Positions 36,700 through 45,131 of a DNA stretch of 64,000 bases are shown here, in pieces. Within the stretch, counting starts at the first letter, position 1. Each line of letters begins with the position of its first letter. The DNA is from Ruegeria_C sp041537925. GTDB lineage: Bacteria > Pseudomonadota > Alphaproteobacteria > Rhodobacterales > Rhodobacteraceae. The notes under the pieces are model-generated. The model saw nothing but the letters and a program-made list of their open reading frames with translations. It had not been told where the DNA came from and did not search any database. Both the position numbers and the translations under genes were made by a program. Location of the stretch: positions 22,596 to 86,595 of the forward strand of contig NZ_JBGOSH010000018.1 in NCBI RefSeq assembly GCF_041537925.1, in the 5' to 3' direction.

Positions 36700-37725
36700 T
36701 TACTCCGCTGCAATCTGGACAGGCGATGTGCTGAGCTGCTTTTTCTTCGCTTCGACATCAATGTCATAGAGTTTCGCAGCATTCAGGCCGAGGATCTTTT
36801 CCTTGATCTCGTCCGTCAGTTGAATGCCACCACGTTCGGCCGAAATGTCTTCGGGGATCTGGTAGTCCCAGAACTTTTCGACAAGCCATTGCGGCGTCCA
36901 GATCGCATAGTCCGACCCGAACAGAAGTTTGTCTTCACCAACCCACCACAGTAACTCGGCGATAACTTCGCCAAAGTAGCGCGGACGCGAGTGGATGAAC
37001 GGCAAGGCAACAGCCAGGCCACCGTAGACATTGGTTTCCTGTGTGGCGATCCAGCAGAAATCGTCCAGCCGGGGCAGGCCGCAATGCTCAATGATCCAGT
37101 TCAGGTTCTGGAAATCGGTCGCCGCATGATCGACGTCATGAACGTCAAATGCATCCTTGCTAAGCGGGATGATGGTCGGGCCTTTGTGAACATGGATGTT
37201 CTTGATGCCCAGTTTCTCGCACAGCTCAAAACACTTGTAAGCCGCCGGGTCATTCAGGTTCCAACCCTTGCTTTCGCCTTTCCATTCAGCGGTGTACATT
37301 TTCACACCCTGAATATCGAAGGTCTCTTTCATGTAGTGGATGTATTCCAGCGCCTTTTCACCATCACGCGGGTCGAACGATCCATTGACGATGAAGCGCT
37401 CGGGATGGCGCTCGGCCATTGATGTGCTGCGCTCAATGCTGGAGAAACCGTTCTTGTAAAAGTCGCGCAGATAGGTCGACTGGATGATTGCAACATCATT
37501 GGGACCATCCACAAAAAGATCGCGATAGACGTCATCTACCGAATACTTCTCAAAGCGGCCCTTTTCCCAAAGTTGCTCAGGCGGGCTCAGGTTTGTGTGA
37601 TATGCATAGAAACAGTCAATGAACTGTTTGCCATGGACATTGCTTTGGTTTTCCGGGCTACCATCCCAAAAGTGGGTGTGACCGTCGACCACGAAAATTT
37701 CCTTGCCATCTTTCGTCTTAAACAT
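36700..37725 (-). CDS. Amidohydrolase family protein (amidohydrolase_2)
   Basis: A 341-residue TIM-barrel metal-dependent hydrolase. The metal motif is DGHTHFWDG (His16, His18), with later ligands in HVHKGP, IEHCGLPR and the acid in GSDYAIWTP. Start Met37725 follows AGGAGGT; a longer frame lacks a binding site. It is the fifth gene of the monooxygenase operon. Members of this group recur in propane/phenol/acetone SDIMO clusters, but their reaction there is, to my knowledge, not established. A decarboxylase or hydrolase step, or a maturation role, are the options. Confidence 0.85.
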   Translation of the reverse strand: MFKTKDGKEIFVVDGHTHFWDGSPENQSNVHGKQFIDCFYAYHTNLSPPEQLWEKGRFEKYSVDDVYRDLFVDGPNDVAIIQSTYLRDFYKNGFSSIERSTSMAERHPERFIVNGSFDPRDGEKALEYIHYMKETFDIQGVKMYTAEWKGESKGWNLNDPAAYKCFELCEKLGIKNIHVHKGPTIIPLSKDAFDVHDVDHAATDFQNLNWIIEHCGLPRLDDFCWIATQETNVYGGLAVALPFIHSRPRYFGEVIAELLWWVGEDKLLFGSDYAIWTPQWLVEKFWDYQIPEDISAERGGIQLTDEIKEKILGLNAAKLYDIDVEAKKKQLSTSPVQIAAE

Positions 37726-37769
37726 TTGTACCTCCTGGGTTTTCTGGGTTTTTTTGCGTGATGTTAAGG

Positions 37770-37802
37770 GGTGCAAACCCGGGCAAACCCCGGGTTTGCA
37801 CC
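37770..37802 (-). other. Strong intercistronic hairpin between coupling protein and amidohydrolase genes
   Basis: A 14-bp perfect stem (GGTGCAAACCCGGG with its complement) and 5-base loop lie between the stop at 37812 and the start at 37725. The coding-strand sequence after it is A-rich (CGCAAAAAAAC), not U-rich. It could therefore protect the mRNA 3' end or attenuate the downstream genes rather than act as a full terminator. Confidence 0.7.
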
Positions 37803-37811
37803 GTCGGTTGG

Positions 37812-38183
37812 CTATTCGATGTATTCGAACACGTCGTCCATGTTCCCAAACAGCACGACAGTGTTGTCATCGACGCGAACCATCCGGCCATAGTGGGTGG
37901 ACGTGTTCACCTCGAAGGTTTCCGCAGTCATTTCACGTCCAAGGAATTCACTGATCTCATCCATTTTGAAGACCAGTTTGCCTTCGCCATCCACCCGGAT
38001 TGTTGCCGGGTTGTGAGTGACGGTCACCTTGGGATCTTCACCCATGAATTCGGCGATGGCGCGTGCTTCAACCGAGTCGTTCATGGTCACGCCGCACTGG
38101 TGCGAAATGGTCTGCTTGAACTCGATATCCTTCATGGATTTGAAGATGTTTCCTTGCGTCGCGTCGCGTGCAATACTTGACAT
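37812..38183 (-). CDS. mimD: Diiron monooxygenase coupling (effector) protein
   Basis: A 123-residue MmoB/DmpM-type regulatory protein. The central SVEARAIAEFMGEDPKVTVTH and VRVDGEGKLVFKMDEISEFLG follow the fold that docks on the hydroxylase and gates substrate and oxygen entry. TAGGAG precedes the start. It has no cofactor. Its place right after the small subunit and its length fit the fourth gene of the mim/prm order A-B-C-D. The symbol is by analogy. Confidence 0.88.
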   Translation of the reverse strand: MSSIARDATQGNIFKSMKDIEFKQTISHQCGVTMNDSVEARAIAEFMGEDPKVTVTHNPATIRVDGEGKLVFKMDEISEFLGREMTAETFEVNTSTHYGRMVRVDDNTVVLFGNMDDVFEYIE

Positions 38184-38201
38184 TGATGCTACTCCTATAA
38201 G

Positions 38202-39266
38202 TTAGCGGCTCAGTCCGAGCTCATTGAGAATCTGACCGTGGCGCTCAAGCGAGACCGCTTTCACATCCTCGAAAGACACGGGCTTGGAATGGGGTTGCGA
38301 CCAGATCGGCTGAAGGGCGCGTACGGCCGTTTCGGCCAGATCGCCGTGCTTTTTCAGCCAGGTTTGAAGCAGTGCCTTGTTATGGGCAGAATGCTCTTCG
38401 TCGTTGGCCAGCAGGTAGAACAGGTCGATTGTGTTCGCCAGATTCCGCTCATAGTCGGCTTCAGCAGCCGAAATGACCGGGGGCGTGATGAAATCGTTGT
38501 TCGCAGCCGCAGCCTGCATGAAGAAGCCCGAACGCACCAATTCGCCGACAAGAGGCTCAAACACCAGATTGATCGCGAAGTACTGTTCAAGATAATCTTC
38601 GGACCCCATGATGGTCTCGATCGCTTCGCGGCAAGGCTGCCACATCGGATCTTCCATCCAGTTCTTTTTGCCCAGGTCATCATCCCAGCCATCGATATCC
38701 ATACCGATTTCCGCCAGGTACAAAGTGATGTCCTGTGTCAGGCGCATTTTGTACGACGAGTTGGTCAACGTGGCGTTGTTGATCATTTGCGTGTAGCCAT
38801 AACGCTGTGCTTGCATCAGCGATGTGCCAAGACCGAATTCAGCATGCTTCCACGCACCAAGATGCGCCTGAAGTATACGCTCCCAGGTTTTGTCAAATGC
38901 GGTATGCGCCTTGGCCTTGCGGGCGTTGTCTATAACCGCTTTGACCATCGAGCAGATCTTGGATTGGCGCTGATAGTGCGTCCGTTCCCATTCCTGGTCC
39001 GGTGCGCGGAATGCATGCCAGTTAGAGCTTAGGATTGCGGTGTTATCTTTCTGATAAGCGCCACCGCCTTTGCCGCCTTCGAACTCAATAATCCAGTTCT
39101 GGATCAGATAGCGTTCCGGATCGGGCTGGACGTCAACCGTCACATCTTCGTAATGCGTGGCGCGTTTGCCTCGCGGTTCAAAGTAGTTGTATTTGCGGCT
39201 TGTGGATCCGATGAACGTTGCTGCGCCTGCAGCTCCGGAGCCGACCGAACTTGATGTAGCTACCAT
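38202..39266 (-). CDS. mimC: Diiron monooxygenase hydroxylase small (beta) subunit
   Basis: A 354-residue subunit of the MmoY/PrmC/MimC type. It is an all-helical ferritin-like relative without a diiron site. Typical segments are NYFEPRGKRATHYEDVTVD, LSSNWHAFRAPDQEWE, and the helix near GLGTSLMQAQRYGY. GGGAGG precedes the start. With the large subunit it forms the alpha2beta2-type hydroxylase core. The order large-reductase-small-coupling is that of mimABCD and prmABCD. Confidence 0.9.
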   Translation of the reverse strand: MVATSSSVGSGAAGAATFIGSTSRKYNYFEPRGKRATHYEDVTVDVQPDPERYLIQNWIIEFEGGKGGGAYQKDNTAILSSNWHAFRAPDQEWERTHYQRQSKICSMVKAVIDNARKAKAHTAFDKTWERILQAHLGAWKHAEFGLGTSLMQAQRYGYTQMINNATLTNSSYKMRLTQDITLYLAEIGMDIDGWDDDLGKKNWMEDPMWQPCREAIETIMGSEDYLEQYFAINLVFEPLVGELVRSGFFMQAAAANNDFITPPVISAAEADYERNLANTIDLFYLLANDEEHSAHNKALLQTWLKKHGDLAETAVRALQPIWSQPHSKPVSFEDVKAVSLERHGQILNELGLSR

Positions 39267-39317
39267 TGTAGCCTCCCTTGGTTGGTTTCATTCACGTGAC
39301 TAGCGATCAGCCCAGCA

Positions 39318-40376
39318 TTAGTGGGCCGATGAACCGGAAGTCGGCGTGAACTTGTCGTAGAAAATGCGGTCCATTTCGAAGCTGTTCATGAACAAAACAG
39401 GCGTCAAAGCGTCGATCATCGGGGGGGGACCGCAGGCATAAATGTCGCCTTCGCCGTCGACATCCAGTGCCTTGAGCCGCTGGTCAACGACTTCGTGAAC
39501 AAACCCACGCTCACCCTTCCAGCTGTCGTCGTCATCCGCATGGCTGAGTACCGGGATAAATTCGACAGATGGGTTTACCTTGGTCAGCTCGGCAATTTCG
39601 TCCAGTTTGAACAGGTCATCCTGGGTGCGTGCGCCATAGAAGAACAGGATCGGGCGATCTTCGCCGCTGTTGATCTGATCGTGCAGGATCGACCATACAG
39701 GCGACATGCCAGACCCGGCACCGACAAGAACTACTGGTCCTTCTCTGTCTTCGCGTCTGAAACACATTCCGTACGGTCCGCTGAGCTTGACGGTTGCTCC
39801 TGTTTTGATGCCTCCGGCGTCAAGTTCGTTTGAGAACTTTCCGTCCGGGTATTTCTTGATAATGAACGAGAGCTTTTGGGCTTCGCCCGGCGAATTTGCC
39901 ATGGAGAACGAGCGTGTAATCTCCTCCCCATTTTCGGTGGTAACCGTGATGTCGACATATTGCCCCGCCCAAAATTTGAGTGGTGTGTCAATTTCGACTT
40001 CAACGCCGCGAATGTCATGGGTCAGCGCCTCGAAATCGACAACTCGACCGTTGAATTCTTTGACCGGGATGGACTTCGACAACACCTCTTCGTCAAAGTT
40101 GAGAAGTTCAATCTCCACATCGCTATAGGCGATTGCCCGGCACATAAGGATGTGTCCGCTGTCTTTCTCAAAATCGTTGAGCGCGAAGGTTGAGTACTTC
40201 AGCATTTCCGTCTCACCGTCCAGCTGGACGCATTTACAGGCGGAGCATTGGCCCTCTTTGCAGCCATGCGGCAGCGCAATGCCCTGGCGGAATGCGGCGT
40301 CGAGAATGGTTTCATCCTCATCAACCTCAAATTCTACGCCTACTGGCTCCAGACGGACGTTATATACGTCGCTCAT
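39318..40376 (-). CDS. mimB: Diiron monooxygenase reductase (2Fe-2S/FAD)
   Basis: A 352-residue NADH-dependent electron donor. The N-terminal plant-type ferredoxin domain has ligands Cys39, Cys44, Cys47 and Cys79 (HGCKEGQCSACKC, then ILMCRA). The FAD domain has RSFSMANSP and an isoalloxazine-binding loop, and the NADH domain has VVLVGAGSGMSPVWSIL and YACGPPPMID. CAGGAGA precedes the start. It passes electrons to the diiron centre. It is the second gene of the operon, preceded by a strong hairpin. Confidence 0.93.
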   Translation of the reverse strand: MSDVYNVRLEPVGVEFEVDEDETILDAAFRQGIALPHGCKEGQCSACKCVQLDGETEMLKYSTFALNDFEKDSGHILMCRAIAYSDVEIELLNFDEEVLSKSIPVKEFNGRVVDFEALTHDIRGVEVEIDTPLKFWAGQYVDITVTTENGEEITRSFSMANSPGEAQKLSFIIKKYPDGKFSNELDAGGIKTGATVKLSGPYGMCFRREDREGPVVLVGAGSGMSPVWSILHDQINSGEDRPILFFYGARTQDDLFKLDEIAELTKVNPSVEFIPVLSHADDDDSWKGERGFVHEVVDQRLKALDVDGEGDIYACGPPPMIDALTPVLFMNSFEMDRIFYDKFTPTSGSSAH

Positions 40377-40430
40377 TTGTCAGGTCTCCTGTGACCCGAA
40401 ATCCCCTGTGGACTTCGATTGGTTTGGGAT

Positions 40431-40452
40431 GCAGGGGCCATCCGGCCCCTGC
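40431..40452 (-). other. Intercistronic hairpin between hydroxylase and reductase genes
   Basis: A 9-bp GC-rich perfect stem (GCAGGGGCC/GGCCCCTGC) with a 4-base loop, 12 bases after the large-subunit stop. No U-run follows on the coding strand. It could raise the level of the upstream message over the downstream part, fitting a higher need for hydroxylase than reductase. Confidence 0.7.
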
Positions 40453-40463
40453 AATTGATAGGT

Positions 40464-42128
40464 TTAGTTGAACGGCGTGATGGTGAAGCCGGCGCGGTAG
40501 TCTGCCAGATGTGTTTCGCGATCATCATTCGACATGCCACGCAGGGCTTTCAGAGGCGACGCAAGCGTGTTGCCGCGCACGTCATCAAGCGTCCACATGT
40601 CCTTGTTGTCGAAACGCAGGTGCGGTTGCGGCACCAGGGTCTTGCCATCTTCGCGAACAAAGTTGAGATCCTGGATCGCGTCTGCAAGATCCCAGCCGTC
40701 ATAGACGGTTTCCCACTCACGCTTGCCTGAGAACTTGCCCATGGCAGGTGTCGGACGACCTTCGTATTCGTCCGAGAACGCCTCGACGGCGGTCCAGCGG
40801 TCCAGCTCATGCGCAAAGGTGTGCAATTCGCCGTCGATCTCATCCACGACCATGTCTTCGCGGATTAGGCATGGAACCAGGCACGACCAGCAACGATGCG
40901 GATACTGATAGCCAACTTCTTCGTTGAAGGTAACAACCTTCTGACCCGGAACGCTTAGCTTGGCGTACCATTTCCAGAAATCGCCAAATTCAGCGTACCA
41001 GCCCGGATACTTGTGCTCAAACCATTCAAAGTCTTTTTCGGTCTGAGCTTCGATCCGCCAGAAGTTTACCGGCCAGCCGACGGCAAAAAACTGAGCAACC
41101 TTGTGCACATAGTTCTTCTCGGTGATCCGCTTCCAGGCTTCCTGAACATCGTCGTGATGCACTTTGACGCCATACTTCTCAAGCGGCAGCATGTAGGTCC
41201 GGTAGTAATCTTCAAAGATCCACCGGTGCCACATTTCCGCATAGGATTCCTTTTCCTTTTCGCGGTTGGTGGTGCCGTATTCGATGAATGTACCGATCGC
41301 CGCATCCACGATGGCGTGGTTTTGCCAGAATGCATACCGCAGATCGCGTTCCAGAAGCTGGTGGTTCTCCGGCTCTTTCAGGGCTGCCATCAGCAGCGAG
41401 TGACCGTTACCGATGTGGCGGCTTTCATCCGACTGAACCGACAGGAACACTGTGGGAAGTGCATAGTCGCCATTCCGCGCAGCTTCTGACGGCATGGCCA
41501 CAAACAGCGTATTGGTAAACGCGGTTTCTGCCACAACGGTCAGATACATGCACGCGGCGGTCATGGTGTCGCCGGTAATGAAACCTTCACCAAACTGGCG
41601 GCCGATAGTGGTTGCATAACACTTGCCAAAAGCTTCTTCGGTAATGTCGAAACCAGCCGGGTCGATGTAGTTTTCCATGTACCACTTTTTCAGGTTCATC
41701 TGAATTGTGGAGTGACGGAATTCATCAACCATCTGCATGGTGAAACCGGTGCGAAGATCCTCGCCCGGGGCCAGACGGGCCACCATTGCCATGGACCGTG
41801 CTGCCGAGATTTCGGGGAAAGGAATGATCGCTAGGAACAGCTTCATCCATTCGATCCAGCGCGGTTCCACATTGCGGAACATATCGCCCCGCAGCGCGGC
41901 GTCCAACGCACCGTAAACCCGGTTGTCTTTCTCTTCTTCCATGGGGAAGTAAGACCGAAGGACCTGTTTCATCGGGTCGCGCGGTGCTTTCGTGATTTTG
42001 TAGTCGGTCGGGAAAGTGTTGGCTTCTTCAACATAGGTTGGGTTCCAGCCAAGATCAGAGATTTTCTTGGTGGCTTCACCCACCGAAATTCCCCGTTGGG
42101 AAGTGATTTTATTTAGCGTAATCGCCAT
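40464..42128 (-). CDS. mimA: Soluble diiron monooxygenase, hydroxylase large (alpha) subunit
   Basis: A 554-residue SDIMO large subunit. The six iron ligands can be placed by spacing: Glu106 (FPEIS), Glu136 and His139 (DEFRH), Glu201 (VAETAF), Glu235 and His238 (DESRH). The intervals of 30, 3, 65, 34 and 3 equal those of methane monooxygenase. Start Met42128 (MAITLNKITSQRG) follows AAAGGAG; an upstream frame from 42257 has no such site. Sequence style is that of MimA/PrmA (propane, acetone, phenol). It is cytoplasmic and inserts one O atom into a small hydrocarbon-like substrate. It leads the operon behind a sigma-54-like promoter. Confidence 0.94.
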   Translation of the reverse strand: MAITLNKITSQRGISVGEATKKISDLGWNPTYVEEANTFPTDYKITKAPRDPMKQVLRSYFPMEEEKDNRVYGALDAALRGDMFRNVEPRWIEWMKLFLAIIPFPEISAARSMAMVARLAPGEDLRTGFTMQMVDEFRHSTIQMNLKKWYMENYIDPAGFDITEEAFGKCYATTIGRQFGEGFITGDTMTAACMYLTVVAETAFTNTLFVAMPSEAARNGDYALPTVFLSVQSDESRHIGNGHSLLMAALKEPENHQLLERDLRYAFWQNHAIVDAAIGTFIEYGTTNREKEKESYAEMWHRWIFEDYYRTYMLPLEKYGVKVHHDDVQEAWKRITEKNYVHKVAQFFAVGWPVNFWRIEAQTEKDFEWFEHKYPGWYAEFGDFWKWYAKLSVPGQKVVTFNEEVGYQYPHRCWSCLVPCLIREDMVVDEIDGELHTFAHELDRWTAVEAFSDEYEGRPTPAMGKFSGKREWETVYDGWDLADAIQDLNFVREDGKTLVPQPHLRFDNKDMWTLDDVRGNTLASPLKALRGMSNDDRETHLADYRAGFTITPFN

Positions 42129-42409
42129 GCCATGAGACTCCTTTAGGTCTGATCGTTCGAACGATCCATTGGAGGCAGCAAGCGCTGCCGGTTTGCGACA
42201 TGCTCCCTGCCCAACACACTTCTTTGTGCGGACGGGTGACCACGTCATTTGGGTCACGGCAAAGGTTTGGGGGATTTGGCGTCAGGCCCGGTGTTTCCTA
42301 GGTGTCCATGGTAAGACATCAGAAATCGTTGCTTTGGCGGTTCTATCCCTGTTCCTTCGTTCTTGGTTGTTTCCGTATTCGTGGAAACGAGGCGTTATGC
42401 AGAAATAGA

Positions 42410-42426
42410 AGTAAGAGCCGTGCCAG
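42410..42426 (-). promoter_or_regulatory. Sigma-54 (-24/-12) promoter candidate for the monooxygenase operon
   Basis: The minus strand reads CTGGCACGGCTCTTACT, against the consensus YTGGCACGRNNNTTGCW: only the G of the -12 GC differs (A). It is about 280 bases upstream of the hydroxylase start. An activator with the GAFTGA loop and an rpoN paralogue lie on either side. An IHF-like site (TATCAA-N4-TAA on the minus strand) falls near 42480-42492. Confidence 0.75.
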
Positions 42427-43174
42427 ATCGGCCCACCAAGCGGGGAGTAAGGCGCATTATTGCTGAAATTTGATAGGTTACTATTTGATATTAATGAATT
42501 ATAATTATTCATAATATTTTTTTCTCTGCACCAAACAGTACTAAGAATGCACAACAATACGGCCACGAAGATGTATCACTATTTTACAAGCGTTACACTC
42601 AGACTAATGTTTGCAGTTCGCATTACACATTTCAGGTATGCCCGAGTAATTGCCGTTAATTCGATCATTTGAATGATCCAACAATAAGCGCCTTGACGGC
42701 AAACGGTCGTTTCCAGACGTCGGTGCCCCAACGGCATGTCTGTTTTCATATCTCAACCTCGGCTCCACGATGGGGAGCTATTCTAAGTGGCGAAATCGCA
42801 GATGAATTCCTGGGAGTGATTCTCTCGCTTTGCACCGTCACCGGAGTGGCAAATTCTACAATTGTAACTCTCTGAAACTATCGGCGTTTACATATTGTAA
42901 TAATGCGTGACGAAAACAATTTTCGGGTGCGAAATATCCTGAATCCTGATCCGGAAAAAGGCCGATAACTCTTTGTGGCCACTCTCTCCAATGTTATTTT
43001 TTACACCGTTCAGAGATTACGCGGCGACCGTTTCCCCAGCGCGTTTGTGATCGCATTCAATTGATCGCAATAGGGTGGAGCCGCACGTCGGCGGTGATCT
43101 CAACGCAGGATTAAGTGTCAACAGAAAGGAGTAATATGACTGCTTCAATCACATCAGAATTGTTCAGCCGACCT
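42427..43174. other. Long AT-rich regulatory region, no gene supported
   Basis: About 750 bases upstream of the monooxygenase promoter, clearly AT-richer than its surroundings around 42460-42620 (runs such as TAATGAATTATAATTATTCATAATATT). This suits bending and activator binding for a sigma-54 promoter. Frames in it are short and do not read like protein. Confidence 0.5.
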
Positions 43175-43447
43175 TTAGTTTGGCCGGTCGGAGCGGGTGG
43201 CATGAGGAAGCTGATCCCAAATGGCTTCGACATCAGTGCGCAGCCGCAAATGCACCTGTTTCAGGATCTGATCTCTAAGGTCGTCCGAGAGTTGCGAAAG
43301 GGCCTCTTGAGCTTTGACAAAGGTCAGTGGTCCGGGCGCCTCGACCGCTTGTTTCGACGCTTTGGAAATTGCGCTGTCGGGCCCGGCTATTTCGGCGCCT
43401 ACACTGTTCAACTCCACGAAAAACCTATCTGTCGATGTTTTAGTCAT
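43175..43447 (-). CDS. Small helical protein of unknown family
   Basis: 90 residues, acidic to neutral, mostly helical (SQLSDDLRDQILKQVHLRLRTDVEAIWDQL), with AGGAG before its start. The opposite strand also has a 130-codon frame, but this one reads far better. It is divergent from the 43511 gene with only 63 bases between. It is a candidate member of the RpoN-linked unknown module. Confidence 0.55.
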   Translation of the reverse strand: MTKTSTDRFFVELNSVGAEIAGPDSAISKASKQAVEAPGPLTFVKAQEALSQLSDDLRDQILKQVHLRLRTDVEAIWDQLPHATRSDRPN

Positions 43448-43510
43448 GTCCTCGGTCTCCTGCTGCCTTCGGTATCGAATTCGAATGCGCGATCAGTAGA
43501 GGAATAACAA

Positions 43511-43792
43511 ATGTCGGGTCAATCCGCGGAAATCACCGATCTTTTTCACGAATGGATGTTGCTGGTTAGTACCCTGTCACAAGCAAACGCAGAGCATTTG
43601 CGAATTCTGCAATTGCGCAGCGGGTTCGACATTCTCTTGATGAAAAACTCGGATGCGACCGATGTGATCGACAGCCAGCGCGAGTCCGAGGTCAATCTTG
43701 GCGCGTCTCAAGCACGTATTGAAAAACTCGAAAATGCCGTGGCTGAGCTGGACGCGAAAATTGAGGCGGCAACAAAATTGGAGGAAGAATAA
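43511..43792 (+). CDS. Small coiled-coil protein, first gene of a coupled pair
   Basis: 93 residues. The C-terminal half is a clear coiled coil (SQARIEKLENAVAELDAKIEAATKLEEE); the N-terminal half is helical with LHEWMLLVSTLSQ-like hydrophobic spacing. GAGGAA precedes the start. Its TAA overlaps the next ATG as TAATG, so it is translationally coupled to the propeller-like gene and probably binds its product. No family recognised. Confidence 0.6.
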   Translation: MSGQSAEITDLFHEWMLLVSTLSQANAEHLRILQLRSGFDILLMKNSDATDVIDSQRESEVNLGASQARIEKLENAVAELDAKIEAATKLEEE

Positions 43793-44922
43793 TGGTTGAA
43801 AACAGTTCCTCAGGGCTTTCCCTGTTCGATTTATTGGCCAGAAGCTGGGATCTTGACGACGAGATTGTTCAAATCGAGTTCAATCACGATGATACCGGAG
43901 CGTTGCTCAAGTTAGCTTCGGGCAAGGTGGCGCTGGCGTCTACAAAAGATTCCGAAAGCCCCAAAATCCGAACCCGCATGGACTTGGAAACAGGCAGGAC
44001 GACCATCCGCCCGCGTGAAAATCCTGTAGCCCCACTGAAAAAGCCCGACATATCGGTTCACAAGGAGTTGCCCGTCACACGCTTCGGCCCTCAGGGGTTT
44101 GCGACCATGGACGAAAACGGGACCTTGCTGCACATCACCGCGGGCGGCCAGATTGTGGAAAGACAATTGGATCACGCCGAACCGGTTACATCTTTGTGTA
44201 GCTCAATGACCGGCGACACGATGATTATCGCCCAGCATAACGAAGTGACAGTGATGTCGGTGGCCGATTGGACGGTCAGCGCCAAGATTACTCTGAACCA
44301 CGAGGTTTCATGCCAGGCAATTTCACAAGATGGCCGGACATTGGCCGCCTGGGGGAATTCAACACTAAGCCTGCTGAACCTTGCGGACCTGGATTCAGAC
44401 CCCCGGTCGATTGAATGCGCTGGAGATGTCACCGAAATCAGCTGGCAGAAATCTGGTGCGTATCTGGCTTGCGCGTGTTCAGACAAAAGCTTCAATGTTG
44501 TCGATTGCAAAGCCAACACATCTCAGCGCGTCGAAGGGTTTCCAAGTGCGGTACGCAATGTGGCCTTCAGCGAAAGTGGCAACGCGCTGGTCACGTCCGG
44601 GGCATTTCGACTTGTGGGCTGGAACGCCGACGATCTGCCGCACGATGATGAACCCGGCACACCCCTGACGACGGGCAAGCCTGGGTTTGTCGTTCTCAAT
44701 GCCGTGGCAGCGCACCCTGAACTCAACCTTGTCGCCACCGGTTATGCCAGTGGTCTGGTGACCCTGGCCTGCATTGGCACCTCGCAGGACATGATGCTGC
44801 ACCAGGAAAAAGACACCGAAGTCCGCAGCCTTTGCTGGTCGAAAACCGGAGAGCATCTGGCAATTGGATTCACCTCCGGGGTGGCCGCAATTGTGACCTT
44901 TCCTTCTCAAATGTTCAAATAA
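43792..44922 (+). CDS. WD40-like beta-propeller protein of unknown function
   Basis: 376 residues with about seven repeating blades that read like degenerate WD40 units (CQAISQDGRTLAAWGNSTLSLLNL, ITEISWQKSGAYLACACSD, VAFSESGNALVTSGAFRLVGW, LCWSKTGEHLAIGFTSGVAAI). There is no signal peptide, so it is likely cytoplasmic. Propellers of this kind are scaffolds. Coupled translation with a coiled-coil partner and a 59-residue protein downstream suggests a complex. No catalytic residues seen. Confidence 0.72.
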   Translation: MVENSSSGLSLFDLLARSWDLDDEIVQIEFNHDDTGALLKLASGKVALASTKDSESPKIRTRMDLETGRTTIRPRENPVAPLKKPDISVHKELPVTRFGPQGFATMDENGTLLHITAGGQIVERQLDHAEPVTSLCSSMTGDTMIIAQHNEVTVMSVADWTVSAKITLNHEVSCQAISQDGRTLAAWGNSTLSLLNLADLDSDPRSIECAGDVTEISWQKSGAYLACACSDKSFNVVDCKANTSQRVEGFPSAVRNVAFSESGNALVTSGAFRLVGWNADDLPHDDEPGTPLTTGKPGFVVLNAVAAHPELNLVATGYASGLVTLACIGTSQDMMLHQEKDTEVRSLCWSKTGEHLAIGFTSGVAAIVTFPSQMFK

Positions 44923-44951
44923 TTCCACTCAATCAGAAAAGGAGATCCCTC

Positions 44952-45131
44952 ATGAGTGACGATCTTTCACCAGAAGAACAAAGCAAGGACAAATTCTTTG
45001 GCGAGCTGTCCAAAATTTCCGAGGATATGATCGGAAAGCATGGAAAGGATTTTGCTATGGGTGCCTTGGTCATGGCCGCACAGTGGATCGCCAAGAACGA
45101 TCCAGATGCCCAAAACGACACCAAACACTAG
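44952..45131 (+). CDS. 59-residue acidic protein with amphipathic helix
   Basis: Start at ATG 44952, after GGAGA. It has an acidic N-terminus (DDLSPEEQSKDKFF) and a hydrophobic helix (AMGALVMAAQWIA). It is 29 bases after the propeller gene, so probably the third gene of that operon. Its TAG overlaps the TAG of the convergent gene in the palindrome CTAG. Too short for family assignment. Confidence 0.55.
   Translation: MSDDLSPEEQSKDKFFGELSKISEDMIGKHGKDFAMGALVMAAQWIAKNDPDAQNDTKH

Noticed and set aside
42669..42875. 68-codon frame in the long AT-rich region before the monooxygenase promoter
   Set aside because: No ribosome-binding site and no protein-like pattern; the region fits a regulatory spacer better.
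43115..43507. Plus-strand 130-codon frame opposite the 90-residue gene
   Set aside because: Its composition (Arg/Phe/Cys-rich, shifting character) is that of an antisense shadow; the minus-strand frame reads as a helical protein with a good ribosome-binding site.
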